64,000 nt of DNA from Tetracentron sinense. Its lineage: Eukaryota > Streptophyta > Magnoliopsida > Trochodendrales > Trochodendraceae. Every line of letters starts with the position of its first letter. Within the stretch, counting starts at the first letter, position 1. Below the pieces are notes generated by a model. The model had not been told where the DNA came from. It did no database searches and saw only the letters and a list, made by a program, of their open reading frames with translations. The position numbers were made by a program, and so were the translations under genes. Below are positions 12,358 through 24,015 of this stretch, piece by piece. Where the stretch lies: positions 11,778,041 to 11,842,040 of the forward strand of contig CM026565.1 in assembly GCA_015143295.1 (NCBI GenBank). Reading direction: 5' to 3'.

Positions 12358-12703
12358 AGTCCATGCATAGGGGATACTAGTTGCGATGGCCTATGAACGG
12401 CAGCTAGGCATACCCAGTCCATGCATAGGGGATACTAGTTGCGACAGTCTATGAACGACAGCTAGGCATACCCAGTCCAGCATAGGGCATACTAGTTGCG
12501 ACGGCCTATGAAAGGCAGCTAGGCATTACCAGTCCATGCATAGGGGATACTAGTTGCGACGGTCTATGAATGGCAGCTAGGCATACCCAGTCCAGCATAG
12601 GGGATACTAGTTGTGACGGTCTATGAACGGCAGCTAGGCATACCCAGTCCATGTATAGGGGATACTAGTTGCGACGGCCTATGAAATGAAACTAGGCATA
12701 CCC
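12358..12703 (+). repeat. LTR minisatellite of element B, copy 1
   Basis: Six tandem units of about 58 bp (57 when starting AGTCCAGC). Each unit has GCTAGGCATACCC and GGGGATACTAGTTGC arms that can pair imperfectly into a hairpin. The repeat lies downstream of the TATA box, so it would be in the transcript. Confidence 0.9.
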
Positions 12704-13031
12704 AGTCCAGCATAATACAAGCAAGAACACGACATGACACGCATGATTAGACATGCATGATATGACACACACGATTAGACGCGCATAATAGACAAGCAAG
12801 ATAGACATGATGTTTTTTCACGCATGAACTACGTATTTCAAGTCAAGTACAGTACAAGATGATTTCAAGAGTTTTTCCGACTTCGATATGATTCAAGCAT
12901 GAACTATAAACTGGTTGTTTTCCCTATTAATCATATGAACTGCTTCCTGCTTATTTATATTTCTATATTGCTATGTTGCTATGACTGTTGGTTAGTATTT
13001 AGTGCACGCTGAGTATTCCATGCTCAGCCGT

Positions 13032-13157
13032 ATGTTTTTTTCGGTAGGTAATGAGGCAGCTACCTTTCCATTCGACATCTGTGCTCTTGGCCCCTGGGTA
13101 GAAGAGGAGTTCGTTGAGGAACCTGTGGTGGAACCTCCAGTAGAGGGCTACTATTAG
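13032..13157 (+). CDS. Conserved LTR mini-ORF, family B copy 1 (41 aa)
   Basis: An ATG-to-TAG frame of 42 codons in the 3' half of the LTR. The protein has the conserved core PFDIC-ALG-PWVEEEF followed by acidic proline-glutamate repeats (VEEP, VEPP) and ends GYY. The same core occurs at the same LTR position in families C, D, E and F with many third-position changes. No known domain is recognised. It has no signal peptide or membrane segment. It could be a short protein, an upstream reading frame of the retrotransposon mRNA, or a second exon. Translation is unproven. Confidence 0.5.
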   Translation: MFFSVGNEAATFPFDICALGPWVEEEFVEEPVVEPPVEGYY

Positions 13158-13397
13158 GTGGTGGTAGATTCTGAGTGAGTGAGCTGTGGGTGAGTTTGAG
13201 AGAGTATATTCATGTATTTTGGTGGGCCTGTCTGCACTTTCTTTGGTAAATTTCATTTTGTTCAAACTTGGGTCATGTATATGTATATATACTTATAAGT
13301 TTGGTTAGTCTTCCGCTGTGTTTTGTAGTTTATGTTTCCACTATTATGTCCTCTTTGTATATGCTCAGTGTATTTTGCTGGATGGTTTGCCAAGCAT

Positions 13398-13955
13398 GTT
13401 CATACATGTCACGCATTTCATACATGGCATGAACATCTCCCACATATTATAAACATCATATGCATATCCTGCATACATCATGTAGATCTTAGAAGCATCA
13501 TACATGTCACAAGATTAAGAGGACTTCACTTAAACAACTCAGATAGATGAACTAGTCATTAGTATTAGTTTCAAACTGGCTAAGGTCTTAAGTATGTAAT
13601 CAGTTAATACCTTAACTGAGTGAGGAACTTAGCGTTGCTAGGAAAACTAATTATACAATTATATTATTATAATTGTACTTAGATATATACGATGTGTTCG
13701 CATAGGTTAGGGGCTTGAGTTCAACTTATACTCAGGATAAGTTATTGTCCTCGAGTATCGACTAACAAGTTAGCCTTAGACCATAACAGGTTGTAACTCA
13801 ACCAATCTCGTATCTTGGCTTCTCCAGGAAGCTTAGAGTATATTTGTATGCTATGGTGTGTGTATCTAGATGTATGTTCTAGACTTTGATAAATACCTAT
13901 TATTATGAAAATGCAATGTCGGATTATGATGGGATTTGAGTTAGATAGCCCTCTA
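13398..13955. other. Element B interior, unassigned part
   Basis: About 560 bp of low-complexity, ACATCAT-rich and A/T-rich sequence between the truncated LTR and the gag relic. No coding frame or RNA gene is visible. The normal primer site and leader are gone. Confidence 0.5.
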
Positions 13956-14377
13956 CCCCCACTCCTGTGGCGATACTTGTACCTATCCCTACACATCATA
14001 CCATAAGAATTGAGGCACTTTGGAGGATGAGGCCCCCGGTGTTTTATGGTGGCATAGACCCAATGGTTGCAGAAGCATAGATTAGGTACCAGTCCTCTGG
14101 ACATGCGCAGGTACAGAGTCCTCCTGCTACACCACAGGCTTCTCATTCATTTGCTCCACCAGCATCGCACACGGTTACCGTGAAGGCACCCCATCTCGCA
14201 CTATCTCAGGCCACGAGATATGCACCATCCACCTACTCTTATGAGATCTGTACCTTTTGTGGGAGGAGGCTTGTGGCCAGAGAGTGTAGGAGGATCTTCG
14301 GTGGATGTTTCCACTGTGTTCGCTGGAGCTACATGATCAAAGATTGTACCCACCGTCAGATGCCACCTTATTCTTAG
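13956..14377 (+). pseudogene. Element B: gag relic with a degenerate zinc knuckle
   Basis: Around 14015-14075 the plus strand encodes the gag motif RMRPPVFYGGIDPMVAEA, directly comparable with RRLRPPTFFGTTNPMVAEA in element D, and then a stop. From 14180 a 65-codon frame holds CTFCGRR ... GGCFHCVRWSYMIKDC, a copy of the gag cysteine motif with a damaged centre (the histidine is replaced). The main gag core between them is deleted. Confidence 0.75.
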
Positions 14378-14838
14378 GGAAATAGGCCCACAGTTAGGCA
14401 GTCACCTCTGCAGGGCTCTACACAGGCATCAAGCCCCTAGCAGTCCACACAGCCACCTTGCCAGGCTAACTAGGGACAAACCTTTGCCACGTCAGGACAG
14501 AATGCTCAGACACCAAATGATGGGACATGAGGATATGAAAGAGAGAAGAAATTTTTTTGTAGAAAGGAATGTATTTTGTATTTTGTCATGGGTAGTCAGT
14601 TGGCACATGTATGTAATTATGCTACCTTATGTTATAAAAGTTTCCTAACTGTTTGGATCGATGTTTCATTTTATGAGAAAACCTAGGTGCCTTGCCGACA
14701 AGTAAGGGCCTAGCCTTAAATTGATCAATAATGGATTAGCATATCGTTCGGTAGGCAAGGTTAAGCAGGGGAAGGTATCCTCGTTTGATTTAATAGCGTC
14801 CTAATTTCGAGGACGAAATTCCTATAAGGGGGGGCGGA
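14378..14838 (+). other. Element B: 3' untranslated interior and polypurine tract
   Basis: Non-coding. It holds GCCTTGCCGACAAGTAAGG-like sequence and, at 14805-14838, the conserved gypsy segment TTTCGAGGACGAAATTCC followed by AAGGGGGGGGCGGA, the plus-strand primer tract next to the right LTR. Confidence 0.75.
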
Positions 14839-16832
14839 TGTAGCACCCCGGATTTTCTACAAGCACTGTTTATGTGCAAGCACTGCTCATGTGAGTGAAT
14901 GGTTTCGATAGCACTAGTATTGGAAGGGCCAAAGGCCTTTATTATAAGTTGGGTTTGGTTAATGAGAGTGAGGGTTTCCTCATGGCTTGAGTGTGGTGAG
15001 TTAAGTAAGGACTTTAGGTACGTGTTTTGAATCTCAAAAGAAAGTATGAATATACTCTAAGTGTAAAAAAAAAACAAGGATATAAAATACTCTTAAGTGT
15101 TTAGTGGGTTGTAATTGAAAAGTGCGGTGAATAGTGCTAATGCACGAGGCACAAAGAGGCCATGGCCTTTCAAGCATATTGGCGTGTACTCAATGATCAC
15201 CTAGGTGACTTACAAACCTATGGGGTAATGGGTAATGAGGTGAGAGTAGGTTTTGGACCCGAGGGAAAAGAGTGTGAAACACTTGAGATGTTCTAAGTGT
15301 GAAAAAGGGTAGGTCTTAACATCACCCTCAACTTTAAGAAGCTCTAGTTTGATCACCGATGATCAGAATTGAGTGATTCTTGAATTTTTAGAAAGGTATT
15401 TAAACCCTCTTCAAGATTCATGTTGATCAATTTCCATGATTTTGATTCAAGGTTGAGTCAAAAGTCCAATTTCCAAAGTGGGTACTGTTGAAAATCTGGA
15501 CTGTCAAAACCCATTTACAGACCAGTCATCTTTAGAGCCATTTTCGGTAAAGTAAAATTCAAAATTTGAAGTTGTATAAGACATGAAAGTTTTTCCCATT
15601 CCAAAGAAAAATCCAATGTAAGTTGAATTGTCAAAATTGGACAACCGAGTCAAAACTTATGGCCGATTTACCAAAGCAGGTTTTTGTAGAAGAACTCGCT
15701 CGAGCGAGATCGACGAAAAATGGGTTTTTGAGGCCAGTGAGCGACCTGCTCAAGCGAGATTGAGGCCCGCTCGAGTTTGATCACCCAGAAACATTTTTTT
15801 TTGGGTTTTCACAACCCAAACGTTATATATACCCCATTTTTGGGGGACCAAGGTTCCTAACACCTAGAGAAGGGACTATTTGAGAGAAAAGGAAGGAAAC
15901 CTAGGTTTCCAAAAAGGGATTTCGTGGGAGACCAAGGAGGAGCTCGAAATACTCACTTCTCAATGTTTCCACAAGCTTGAATCTTCTTCCTAGATTGTGG
16001 GTCTCCATCTCCAAGCCCAAGCTCGTGTTGGATCATCCTCAAATCCTTGGATTCTTCAAATCCAAGGCAAGGCAAGCAAGGAGCACCTCCTCCAAGCATG
16101 AACAACAACTTCTACGACCATTTTCATGGGATTCTCTCCTATTTGAAGTTCGGTACCCTATACTACCCTTCTAGTTCATCTCTTCTCTTTGTTTTCCTTC
16201 ATTTTATGATTTTCCCTAAATTCTAAGCAAGATAATGAGATAGGATGAATGGATTAAGGTGGATGGTCTGTGGATGTGTATGGATGATTGGATGCCTTGT
16301 GTATGTGTTGTGATGAACGAAATGGGAAGGGCATTGTATTCATAATGAACACACATGTGTGCTATGAGCTTAACTCATCAAGAAAACCAAGATTTAGGTA
16401 TTAACCATAATGTACACACCATATGTTTGATGAAATGCCAAGGTGAAGAAAAAGGAATTATAAGTTAAAGAAAAGCATGATTTAAAGCATATGGAAATTC
16501 CTAGGGTTTTTGATAGTGTGTTACTCGCTTTCTAGAATCGTATGAGTGTAGATTGATTCGCTTTCTAGAATTGCATACTTGTAGATTTATTCGCTTCCTA
16601 GAATTTCTTACTTGTAGATTTAATTGCCTTAATAATAAATGTTGCCTTGAATGATTTTGAGCCTATTATGTTTTATTAAATTTTCATGATTTAAGCGTAC
16701 ACGATTTCACGAGCACGGCATGCATGACATGGTTTATCGGGTTTTTCAAGTAATAGGGGTAAGACATGTCCTAAGATATGTTTTGCTTAGGAGTAGGGCA
16801 TATCCTAAGATATGCTTTGCTCCGATATCACA

Positions 16833-17179
16833 AGTCCATGCATAGGGGATACTAGTTGCGACGGCGTATGAACGGCAGCTAGGCATACCCAGTCCATGCA
16901 TAGGGGATACTAGTTGCGACGGTCTATGAACGGTAGCTAGGCATACCCAGTCCAGCATAGGGGATACTAGTTGCGACGGCCTATGAACGACAGCTAGGCA
17001 TACCCAGTCCATACATAAGGGATACTAGCTGCAACGGTCTATGAACAATAGCTAGGCATACCCAGTCCATGCATAGGGGATACTAGTTACGACGGTCTAT
17101 GAACGGCAGCTAGGCATACCCAGTCCATGGATAGGGGATACTAGTTGCGACGGCCTATGAACGGCAGCTAGGCATACCC
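16833..17179 (+). repeat. LTR minisatellite of element B, copy 2
   Basis: Six units of 57-58 bp, the same family as at 12358-12703. The order of variant units differs between the LTRs, so the arrays have changed since insertion. Confidence 0.9.
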
Positions 17180-17505
17180 AGTCCAGCATAAGACAAGCAA
17201 GAACACGACATGACACGCATGATTAGACACGCATGACACGACACGCACGATTAGACGCGCATAATAGAAAAGCAAGATAGACATGATGAGTTTTCATGCA
17301 TGAATTGAGTATTTCAAGTCAAGTACAGTACAAGATGATTCCAAGAGTTTTTTCGTCTTTGATATGATTCAAGCATGAACTATAAACTGGTTGTTTTCCC
17401 TATTAATCATATGAACTACTTCCTGCTTATTTATATTTCTATATTGCTATGACTGTTGGTTAGTATTTGGTGCACGCTGGGTATTCCATGCTTAGCCGTA
17501 CGTTT

Positions 17506-17613
17506 ATGTCGGTAGGTAATGAAGGAGCTACCATTCCATTCGATATCTGTGCTCTTGGCCCCTAGGTAGAAGAGGAGTTCGTTGAGGAACCTCCAGTAGA
17601 GGTCTACTATTAG
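17506..17613 (+). pseudogene. Conserved LTR mini-ORF, family B copy 2 (nonsense allele)
   Basis: ATG TCG GTA GGT start, then PFDIC-ALG-P and a TAG (17563-17565) where the other families have the core tryptophan. The frame continues after it to the normal TAG at 17613 (36 codons). It is 6 codons shorter than copy 1 because of an in-frame deletion in the proline-glutamate part. Confidence 0.5.
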
Positions 17614-17885
17614 GTGGTGGTAGATTCTGAGTGAGTGAGCTGTGGGCCTGTCCGCACTTTCTTTGGTAAATTTCATTTTGTTCAAACTTGGGTCATGTAT
17701 ATGTATATATACTTAGAGGTTTGGTTAGTCTTCTGCTGTGTTTTGTAGTTTATGTTTCCACTATTATGTCCTCTTTGTATAAGCTCAGTGTATTTTGTAG
17801 GATGGTTTGCCAAGTATGTCATGTAGGTCATGACAAGTCGTCCAAGATTCACTCTAACTCCTAGGGTGGGTTTTGGGTCGTTACA

Positions 17886-19619
17886 ATAACTTATCCTTTA
17901 AGAATTTATTAATTAATAATAACTCTTATTATTAATTTAAATAAAATCCTAGTTTAACTATAACTACTTTAATTATAGTAATCCTACTAATTAAAGAGTC
18001 CTTATTAAAAGAGGATTCCTTAATTAATAGGGTTAAGTCAACAACCAACAAAGGGAGTTATCCTAGTCAAATTAGGAAACCTAAACCACAAAGGGGGGGG
18101 GGGGGGGGGGGGGGCGTGAGCATTAAGGGGGCGTGAGGTTTGGGGAGTGCTAGACTCCTTGTAGCAATCCATCTTATCTTAATCCTACTTGCAATCCAAG
18201 CATTGGATTTTAATTCCTTAATTGATAGAGTTATTACTCAATAATTATTCATGTAACCAAATCCTAATCCAATTAGGATTTCCAAAGTGGGCGCCCCACC
18301 CTAGGGTTTAAACCAATAGGCTTGGGCCCATATTAAAGGTCCATATTAATGGGTTTATGGATATGGGTCAAACCCATTTCTCCTTTAATTAGGTTAATTA
18401 AATAATTATTAAAATATTCTCTAGATTTAAATTAACAATTAATTTAAACCATAGATTAACTTTTAATCTATTTAATTAATGATTAACTTTTAATCACTTA
18501 AATAATTGATTAACATTTAATCAATTATTGAGCTTGTATTTCTTATGTGAGCATCTTCACAGATTGCTCTGGGACATTCTTACCCTAGCTTACCCAATGT
18601 TATCCCATTGACCCTAAACAAGAATTACATCGGAATTGCAAGTGACGTGAGATATCCATGTTGCAATTGAATCCCAGTGTATGAACATTAACCATACGAA
18701 TCCTGCCACATAAAATTTAAAATTCGATTTATCCTTCCAAATACATTATCCCTAATGGGCCTTCGAGATTGACATACTATCTAACTCATAGTCCATTGCA
18801 CATCATCCGGGTTTCCAAGACTTATGATTAAGCCATAAGAATCAATTTCTCATGAAAAACATTTTGAGAAAATCCTTTTATAAGTATAATATCTTTTAAT
18901 AAAAATACATTTCAAAACTTATTTTGATTTCAAAATCACCTACGCAGGATTTGAACTTAATCAACTGTCTTACCCGGAACTTGGATAATCTCTCAAATTA
19001 ATGAGCATGAATTTCTAGTTTGAAATTCATCATAACTCGAATAGCTTTCTGACTATCCAACTGTCACTGAATTATATTCCCTAAGTTAGAAAATACGTTC
19101 GTGGAATCAAAATAGTCAGATCACTGCTCAGTCATAGATGAACACATCAGATCTAAGAATCATCGAAACTGTTCAATGTGAATGAGAGACCAACTATCTG
19201 ATAGTATGTTTATGCAAGAGGTCTCTCATTGAATGCAATCAGTCAGTGTACATTTAAGCACCCATATGCTGATGTGTAGTCTCCACTACAATAGCTTGAG
19301 ATAGAACTACATCTCAACTATTGACAATATCTTAGAATTCTAGCAGCCATATAAGTGAAGTGCCCAACTTCACCCACAATTGTGACTATATAAGGTATAA
19401 GGAACCGGAAAGTTATATTTGCCTATGATAATCCAATCACATAACTTTCCTACAATATATCCTATGGACCTTTATCGATATCTCATATCGTATAGATCAT
19501 CTCATGATCATGGTCAATTACCCATAATGAATACACAATAGATTAAGAAGAAGTCTTTATTAATCAAATTAATAAGAGTCTAACAATCTAAATGACTTTT
19601 CTGGGCATCATGACTAAAA
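17886..19619 (-). repeat. Copia 3' LTR, second part
   Basis: Continues the left LTR after element B and matches 27830-29572. It contains a run of 22 G (18093-18114) where the other LTR has 26. The final CA has become AA at 19618-19619. Confidence 0.88.
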
Positions 19620-20640
19620 ATCATCCACTTGCCCTAAAAGTCACTGTGTCAAAGATTTCAATCCCATACTATCTAAATGTGTTACAAATACTTTATCTGA
19701 TAAATTTTTAGTCATCGGGTCAGCAACTTTAAGTTGAGACCTGATCTTTTTAACAACTACATCCTGCCTTATCTCTCAATAATCTCATTAATGAGAAGGT
19801 ACTTCCTCTAAGTGAAAAGTAAGCACATAATCCCTAGTCCTTTTCAGGTACTTCATGATATGCTTCACAGTAGTCCAATTATCTCATACTTGGATTGCTT
19901 TGGAACCAACTAACAACTCCCACTGCATGACAGATATCCAGTCTAGTACATAACATGGCATACATGAGGCTCCCTACTGTCGAAGCATAAGGACACCTCT
20001 TTATCTGCTCGATCTCATCAGTTGATATAGGGGCCATATTTTTAGACAAAGTGACACCATGTCTAAAAGGAATAAGTGTTGTCTTACAATCACTCATACT
20101 ATACCTAGACAATATCTTGTCTATGTAGGAAGTTTGGCTCCATCCCAACATTCGGCATTTTCTATCTCTCAAAATCTTTAGTCTGAGAATATAGGATGCC
20201 TCTCCCAAGTCTTTCATTGAGAAATGCCGAGAAAACTATATCTTGACTGATGATAACATCCCTACATATTCCCAATGAGTAGAATGTCATCTACATATAG
20301 AATTAGGTATACTACTGCCCTCCCACTGTCCTACTTTTAAATACATGATTCTTCTAAATTCTTTTGGACTCCAAATTCTTTTATCGAAAGATTAAATCTT
20401 TGGTTCTAGCTTCTAGAAGCTTGTTTCAAACCATATATCGACTTGTTGAGCTTGCATACCATGTTCTCCTGGTTAGGAGCAATGAAGCCCTCTGGTTGCT
20501 TCATATAGATGTCTTCATCTAACATTCTATTAAGGAAAATAGTTTTGACATCCATTTGCCATATCTCATAGTCATGGTGTGCAACTATAGCTAATAGGAT
20601 TAATGAATACAATAGATCTCTAATACTATCTTTTTTGTCA
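19620..20640 (-). pseudogene. Copia RT (second half) and RNase H region, minus strand
   Basis: Reading leftward from 20612: HHDYEIWQMDVKT ... MKQPEGF ... CKLNKSIYGLKQASR, then the catalytic LYVDDILLIG box (about 20270-20300), then MKDLGEASYILRLKI ... YASTVGSLMYAM (19879-20217). These are standard Ty1/copia RT motifs. Stops and gaps break the frame, and the RNase H is cut short. It begins exactly where the plus-strand RT piece at 25567-25740 ends (both near SIRILL), which is the key evidence for the inversion. Confidence 0.85.
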
Positions 20641-20652
20641 TTTGATTAGATC

Positions 20653-21480
20653 ATGACAGGCTTACACCCATTGACTGAAATTCTTCGTGATGAAAAGTTA
20701 GTAGGAACTAACTATGTAGACTGGAAAAGTAAAATTAGAATAGTATTTGCTGTTGATAACCTTGACCTATGTCTTAAGACACCTAAACCCGAAATTCCTT
20801 CAGATGCTTCACCGGCCCAAAAGGCTGAGTTAGAGTAATGGGAGAGGTCCAATCAGATGACCAAGTGTTACATTCTGGCTTTGATGTCTAACATCTTGCA
20901 AAGCCAGCATGAACACATGGATAAGGCTTCTGACATTTTGGAAGACCTACATGAGATGTTTGGTGAGCAAAATAGATCTGCTCGACAAGTTAAATTGAAA
21001 TCCCTTGTTAACACCAAGAAGGCTGAGGGAACTTCAGTCAGGGAGCACATCATTAAGATGATGGGCCTATTGAATGAATTGGAAATTCTTGGTGGAGAGA
21101 TGGATGACATCACTCAGGTTGATACTGTTCTGCAGTCACTCCCTTCGTTCTTCAATTCATTCGTGTTAAATTATAGTATGAACAAGAATGAAATGTTACT
21201 AAGTGAGCTGATGAACTCACTTGTGTTTGTAGAAGATTTGATCAAAAAGTCAACAAATGGTGAAATTTTAACTGTCGATAAACTTGATACCTCTAGTCGA
21301 TCTAAAAAGTTTAGAAAGAAGAATAATGGTAAAGGTAAGTTTAAAGACAATAAAGGTAAGGCAAAAGTTACAAAAGGTTCATCAGGAGATGTTGGCAAGG
21401 ATAAGAAGGGCAATGGAAAGTGTTTCCACTATGGTAAAATAGATCATTGGAAGAGGAATTCTAGGACTTACCTCGCAACT
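20653..21480 (+). pseudogene. gag: Copia gag (inverted segment)
   Basis: ATG 20653 starts MTGLHPLTEIL ... NYVDWKSKIRIVF, a typical copia gag N-terminus. A TAG at 20836 breaks the frame, which then continues in phase. The UBN2 core lies at 20900-21260, followed by a lysine-rich stretch. The zinc knuckle at about 21415-21460 is damaged: CFHYGKIDHWKRNS has lost two cysteines. Confidence 0.85.
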
Positions 21481-22508
21481 CTTAAGACGGGTGGAGGCAG
21501 TATTCAAGGTATGAGATGCTTTGAAGTGCTTATTACTGTTGAGTCTAACTTTCGGGACAGTCCTCCTAACTCATGGTGCGTGGATTCTGGATCTACGGTA
21601 CACATTTGCAATTGTTTGCAGGGGTTCAAGGAAACCAAAAAGCTGACCAAACAGGAGCAGAAGCTTAAAGCTGGCTCTGGTGCAAATGTTACAGTGAAGT
21701 CAATCGGCTTGTTTACTCTTTATTTACCTAATGGAATAGCATTAATTTTAGAAGACTACTTTGATGTGCCTGCAGCACATCGTAATTTGATTTCAGTATC
21801 TAGACTCATATTTTATGGATTCTCTATCAATTTTAATTCAATTGGTGGAATTAAGAAAGATGGAATGGTCTTGATTATTGGTAATCTCATTAATGGTCTT
21901 TATTTAATATGTGCTTTGGTAAATAATGAATGTTTCCAAAGTGACAATGTCTCATCATCTAGAATGTCTGGAATGAAGAGACATTGCACTGAGTCTACTT
22001 ATCTTTGGCATAAGAGACTTGGTCACATTAATCTTGATAGGATCAAGAGGTTGGTAACAGATGCTCCCCTTGAATTCCTCAAGGTAGAACCACTCCCTAC
22101 TTGTGAGTCTTGTCTCATAGGGAAGATGACCAAGAAGCCTTACCCTAAAATGGTAGGAAGACCCGAAGAAAAGTTAAGACTAATACCTAGTGATGTATGT
22201 GGTCCATTTAACATTGTTGCACGAGGGTAAAACCGGTATTTTGTCACATTTATCGATGACTATTCCAGATATGGATATGTCTATTTGATGCAACACAAAT
22301 CTGACACCTTTGAAAAGTTCAAAGAATTCAGATTAGAAGTTGAGAATCAAACTGATAAATCCATAACGACACTTCTATCAGATCGAGGTGGTGAATACCT
22401 CACCACGAGTTTATGGATTACTTAAGGGGTAATGGGATTATCTCGCAATGGACAAGTCCTACCTCTCCTCAATAGAATTGAGTTTTTGAAAGAAGAAACC
22501 GGACCTTA
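21481..22508 (+). pseudogene. Copia protease and integrase (inverted segment)
   Basis: In the same frame as gag: the protease motif WCVDSGSTVHIC (about 21574-21610), the pre-integrase zinc region LWHKRLGHIN ... CESCLIGK (about 22005-22125), then the integrase core with FIDDYSRYGYVYL (about 22250) and LLSDRGGEYL (about 22375). The frame is open to 22230, then has a stop and at least one frameshift before the conserved E region near 22490. Confidence 0.85.
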
Positions 22509-23224
22509 TTAGATATGGTTCGCTCTATGATGAGCCAAGCTGATGTTCCTTCATATCTTTGGAGATATGCTTTACAAACTGCCATTTATATTCTGAGCCG
22601 GGTTCCATCTAAGTCTATTCTGGTTACACCCTATAAATTATGGACTGGACAAAAACCTAGTTTACAACATCTAAGGGTATGGGGTTGTCCTGCACATGTT
22701 CGCAAACTCGAACCCACTAAGTTGGAATCTAGGACAGAGAAATAGAATTTTGTAAGATATCTAAAAGAAACTAAGGGTTTCTATTTTTACTCCAATGCAG
22801 ACCAAATAATAGTTGTTAAGCTTCATGCCACTTTCTTGGAGGAAGAAATGGATCTCCTTTAGAAAGTTGAATTTCATGAGATGAAAGACAACACAGCCAG
22901 TGTCCAAACTGAACCTAATCCTTCTATTAATGATTCTCCTAATTCTACTCCATTGAGAAGGTCTGAAAGAGTTTCTAGACCACCAGATAGAATTCAGTAT
23001 TACAATAATAAGGTTTATCTAATTACCCCTGATGATGAGGATATGAATCCTAATACTTATCAAGAAGCTACATTAGATGTAGATGCATCTCAATGGAATA
23101 AAGCCATGAATGCTGATATAGATTCCATGTATGACAACGACGTTTGGACTTTAGTAGATCCACCAGATGGTATAAGGCCAATTGGATGCAAATGGATTTA
23201 CAAAAGGAAGAAGGGTGCCGATGG
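22509..23224 (+). pseudogene. Copia integrase end and RT first half (inverted segment)
   Basis: VRSMMSQADVPSYLWRYAL ... WTGQKPSLQHLRVWGC (22515-22745) is the integrase C-terminus. RRSERVSRPPDR ... QWNKAMNADIDSM ... GCKWIYKRKKGADG (22881-23224) is the start of RT. It is cut at GATGG by the solo LTR and resumes at 25567 with [15 protein letters not shown]. Confidence 0.88.
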
Positions 23225-23340
23225 TGTAGCACCCCGGATTTTTCTATACTTAATGAATACCGTTTTCGTAGCTAATTGGCCTTCCTCATAGTTTAATTAA
23301 TAAATAAGAGAGAAATCGGAAATTCCGAAATGTCAGAAAT

Positions 23341-23690
23341 GTGCATTTTCGAAAGACGAACCCAACGCAAGTTGAATCGTCGAAATCCGACGAGCGAGTC
23401 AAAAGATATGGTCAAAACAGTCCAGACCTACAGAGCATCGATCGCTCGGTCCATTCAGCGATCGATCGGTCCAAAACCGATCGATCGGTAGCTATCGCAC
23501 GGTCAAAGATTTTGTATGGGGAAATTTTCCAGAGAGTGAGTTTTTGACCGGTCGATCGGTCAATAACACCGATCGCTCGGTAGGCAACCGATCGATCGGT
23601 CATAACCACCGATCGCTCGGTCTTCGCGTTTTTGCAGAAATTTCATTAAGGGCGTTTTCATCTTTTGGGGGTTAAACCCTTTCCTATAAG
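23341..23690 (+). promoter_or_regulatory. C1 U3 control region: conserved block, palindrome cluster and TATA box
   Basis: At 23341-23425 lies the block containing CAACGCAAGTTGAATCGTC, shared with LTR families B, D, E and F. Then 23440-23625 holds about eight copies of CGATCGATCGGT or CGATCGCTCGGT, which are full or half palindromes. TATAAG follows at 23685. Position and order suggest an enhancer and promoter. Factor binding is an inference. Confidence 0.55.
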
Positions 23691-24015
23691 GCTTTGCCTG
23701 AGCCTTAGGGTCTCATTCTCATCACTTAAGAGAAATTGAGAGATAGAGAGTGAGAAGAAGGGGGTTTCTAACCTAGGATTTCCATTGAGGAATGAATCAA
23801 AGGGGTGGACCATCCTAGGTCATCCTCAAGCTTGGATTGCTTCAAGTTCAAGGCTCAAGCTCGTGTGGGAGCCACTCTCCAAGCTAGGGAAGCACTCACT
23901 CACGTTTTTGAAAGGGGTTTCTTTCCCAACTCAAGTCCCCTTCAAGCAAAAGGCTTCCTCCTTCCAAATAGAGCTTCTATTTCAAGGTTTCTTCAAGATC
24001 AAGCCTTGATCTAAG

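Larger units (their letters stand above)
10634..13397 (+). repeat. Element B, left LTR (truncated and internally deleted)
   Basis: Aligns with 14839-17885 but lacks about 250 bp of U3 (after 11270; the partner keeps 15490-15750), which includes most of the palindrome cluster. It also lacks about the last 70 bp after GATGGTTTGCCAAGCATG. The primer site is missing too. A TATATATA box lies at about 11351. It contains a six-unit minisatellite and a mini-ORF. Confidence 0.85.
10634..17885 (+). mobile_element. Element B: gypsy-type element with 3-kb LTRs and only a gag remnant
   Basis: A plus-strand LTR element, TGTAGCACC...GTTACA, with target duplication ATAAC (10629-10633 and 17886-17890). LTRs are 10634 to about 13397 (truncated at its end) and 14839-17885 (complete, 3047 bp). 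The interior is only about 1.4 kb, with a gag relic and the sequence TTTCGAGGACGAAATTCC plus a G-rich purine tract before the right LTR, typical of Ty3/gypsy. It lacks a primer site and pol. Confidence 0.88.
14839..17885 (+). repeat. Element B, right LTR (3047 bp)
   Basis: Complete LTR, TGTAGCACC to TTACA. The U3 block related to the other families lies at about 15575-15670. Palindromes of the CTCGAGCGAG type lie at 15690-15775, and TATATATA at 15824. A minisatellite and a mini-ORF follow. Confidence 0.9.

Noticed and set aside
13742-14146. A 134-codon minus-strand frame in element B
   Set aside because: It lies antisense to the gag relic, whose motifs read clearly on the plus strand.
23785-24014. 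Two overlapping frames of 69-74 codons after the TATA box of C1 (copied at 60134)
   Set aside because: Related LTRs keep some of the nucleotide sequence but not the frame or the stop position. Likely leader sequence, possibly an exon, not supported as a protein.
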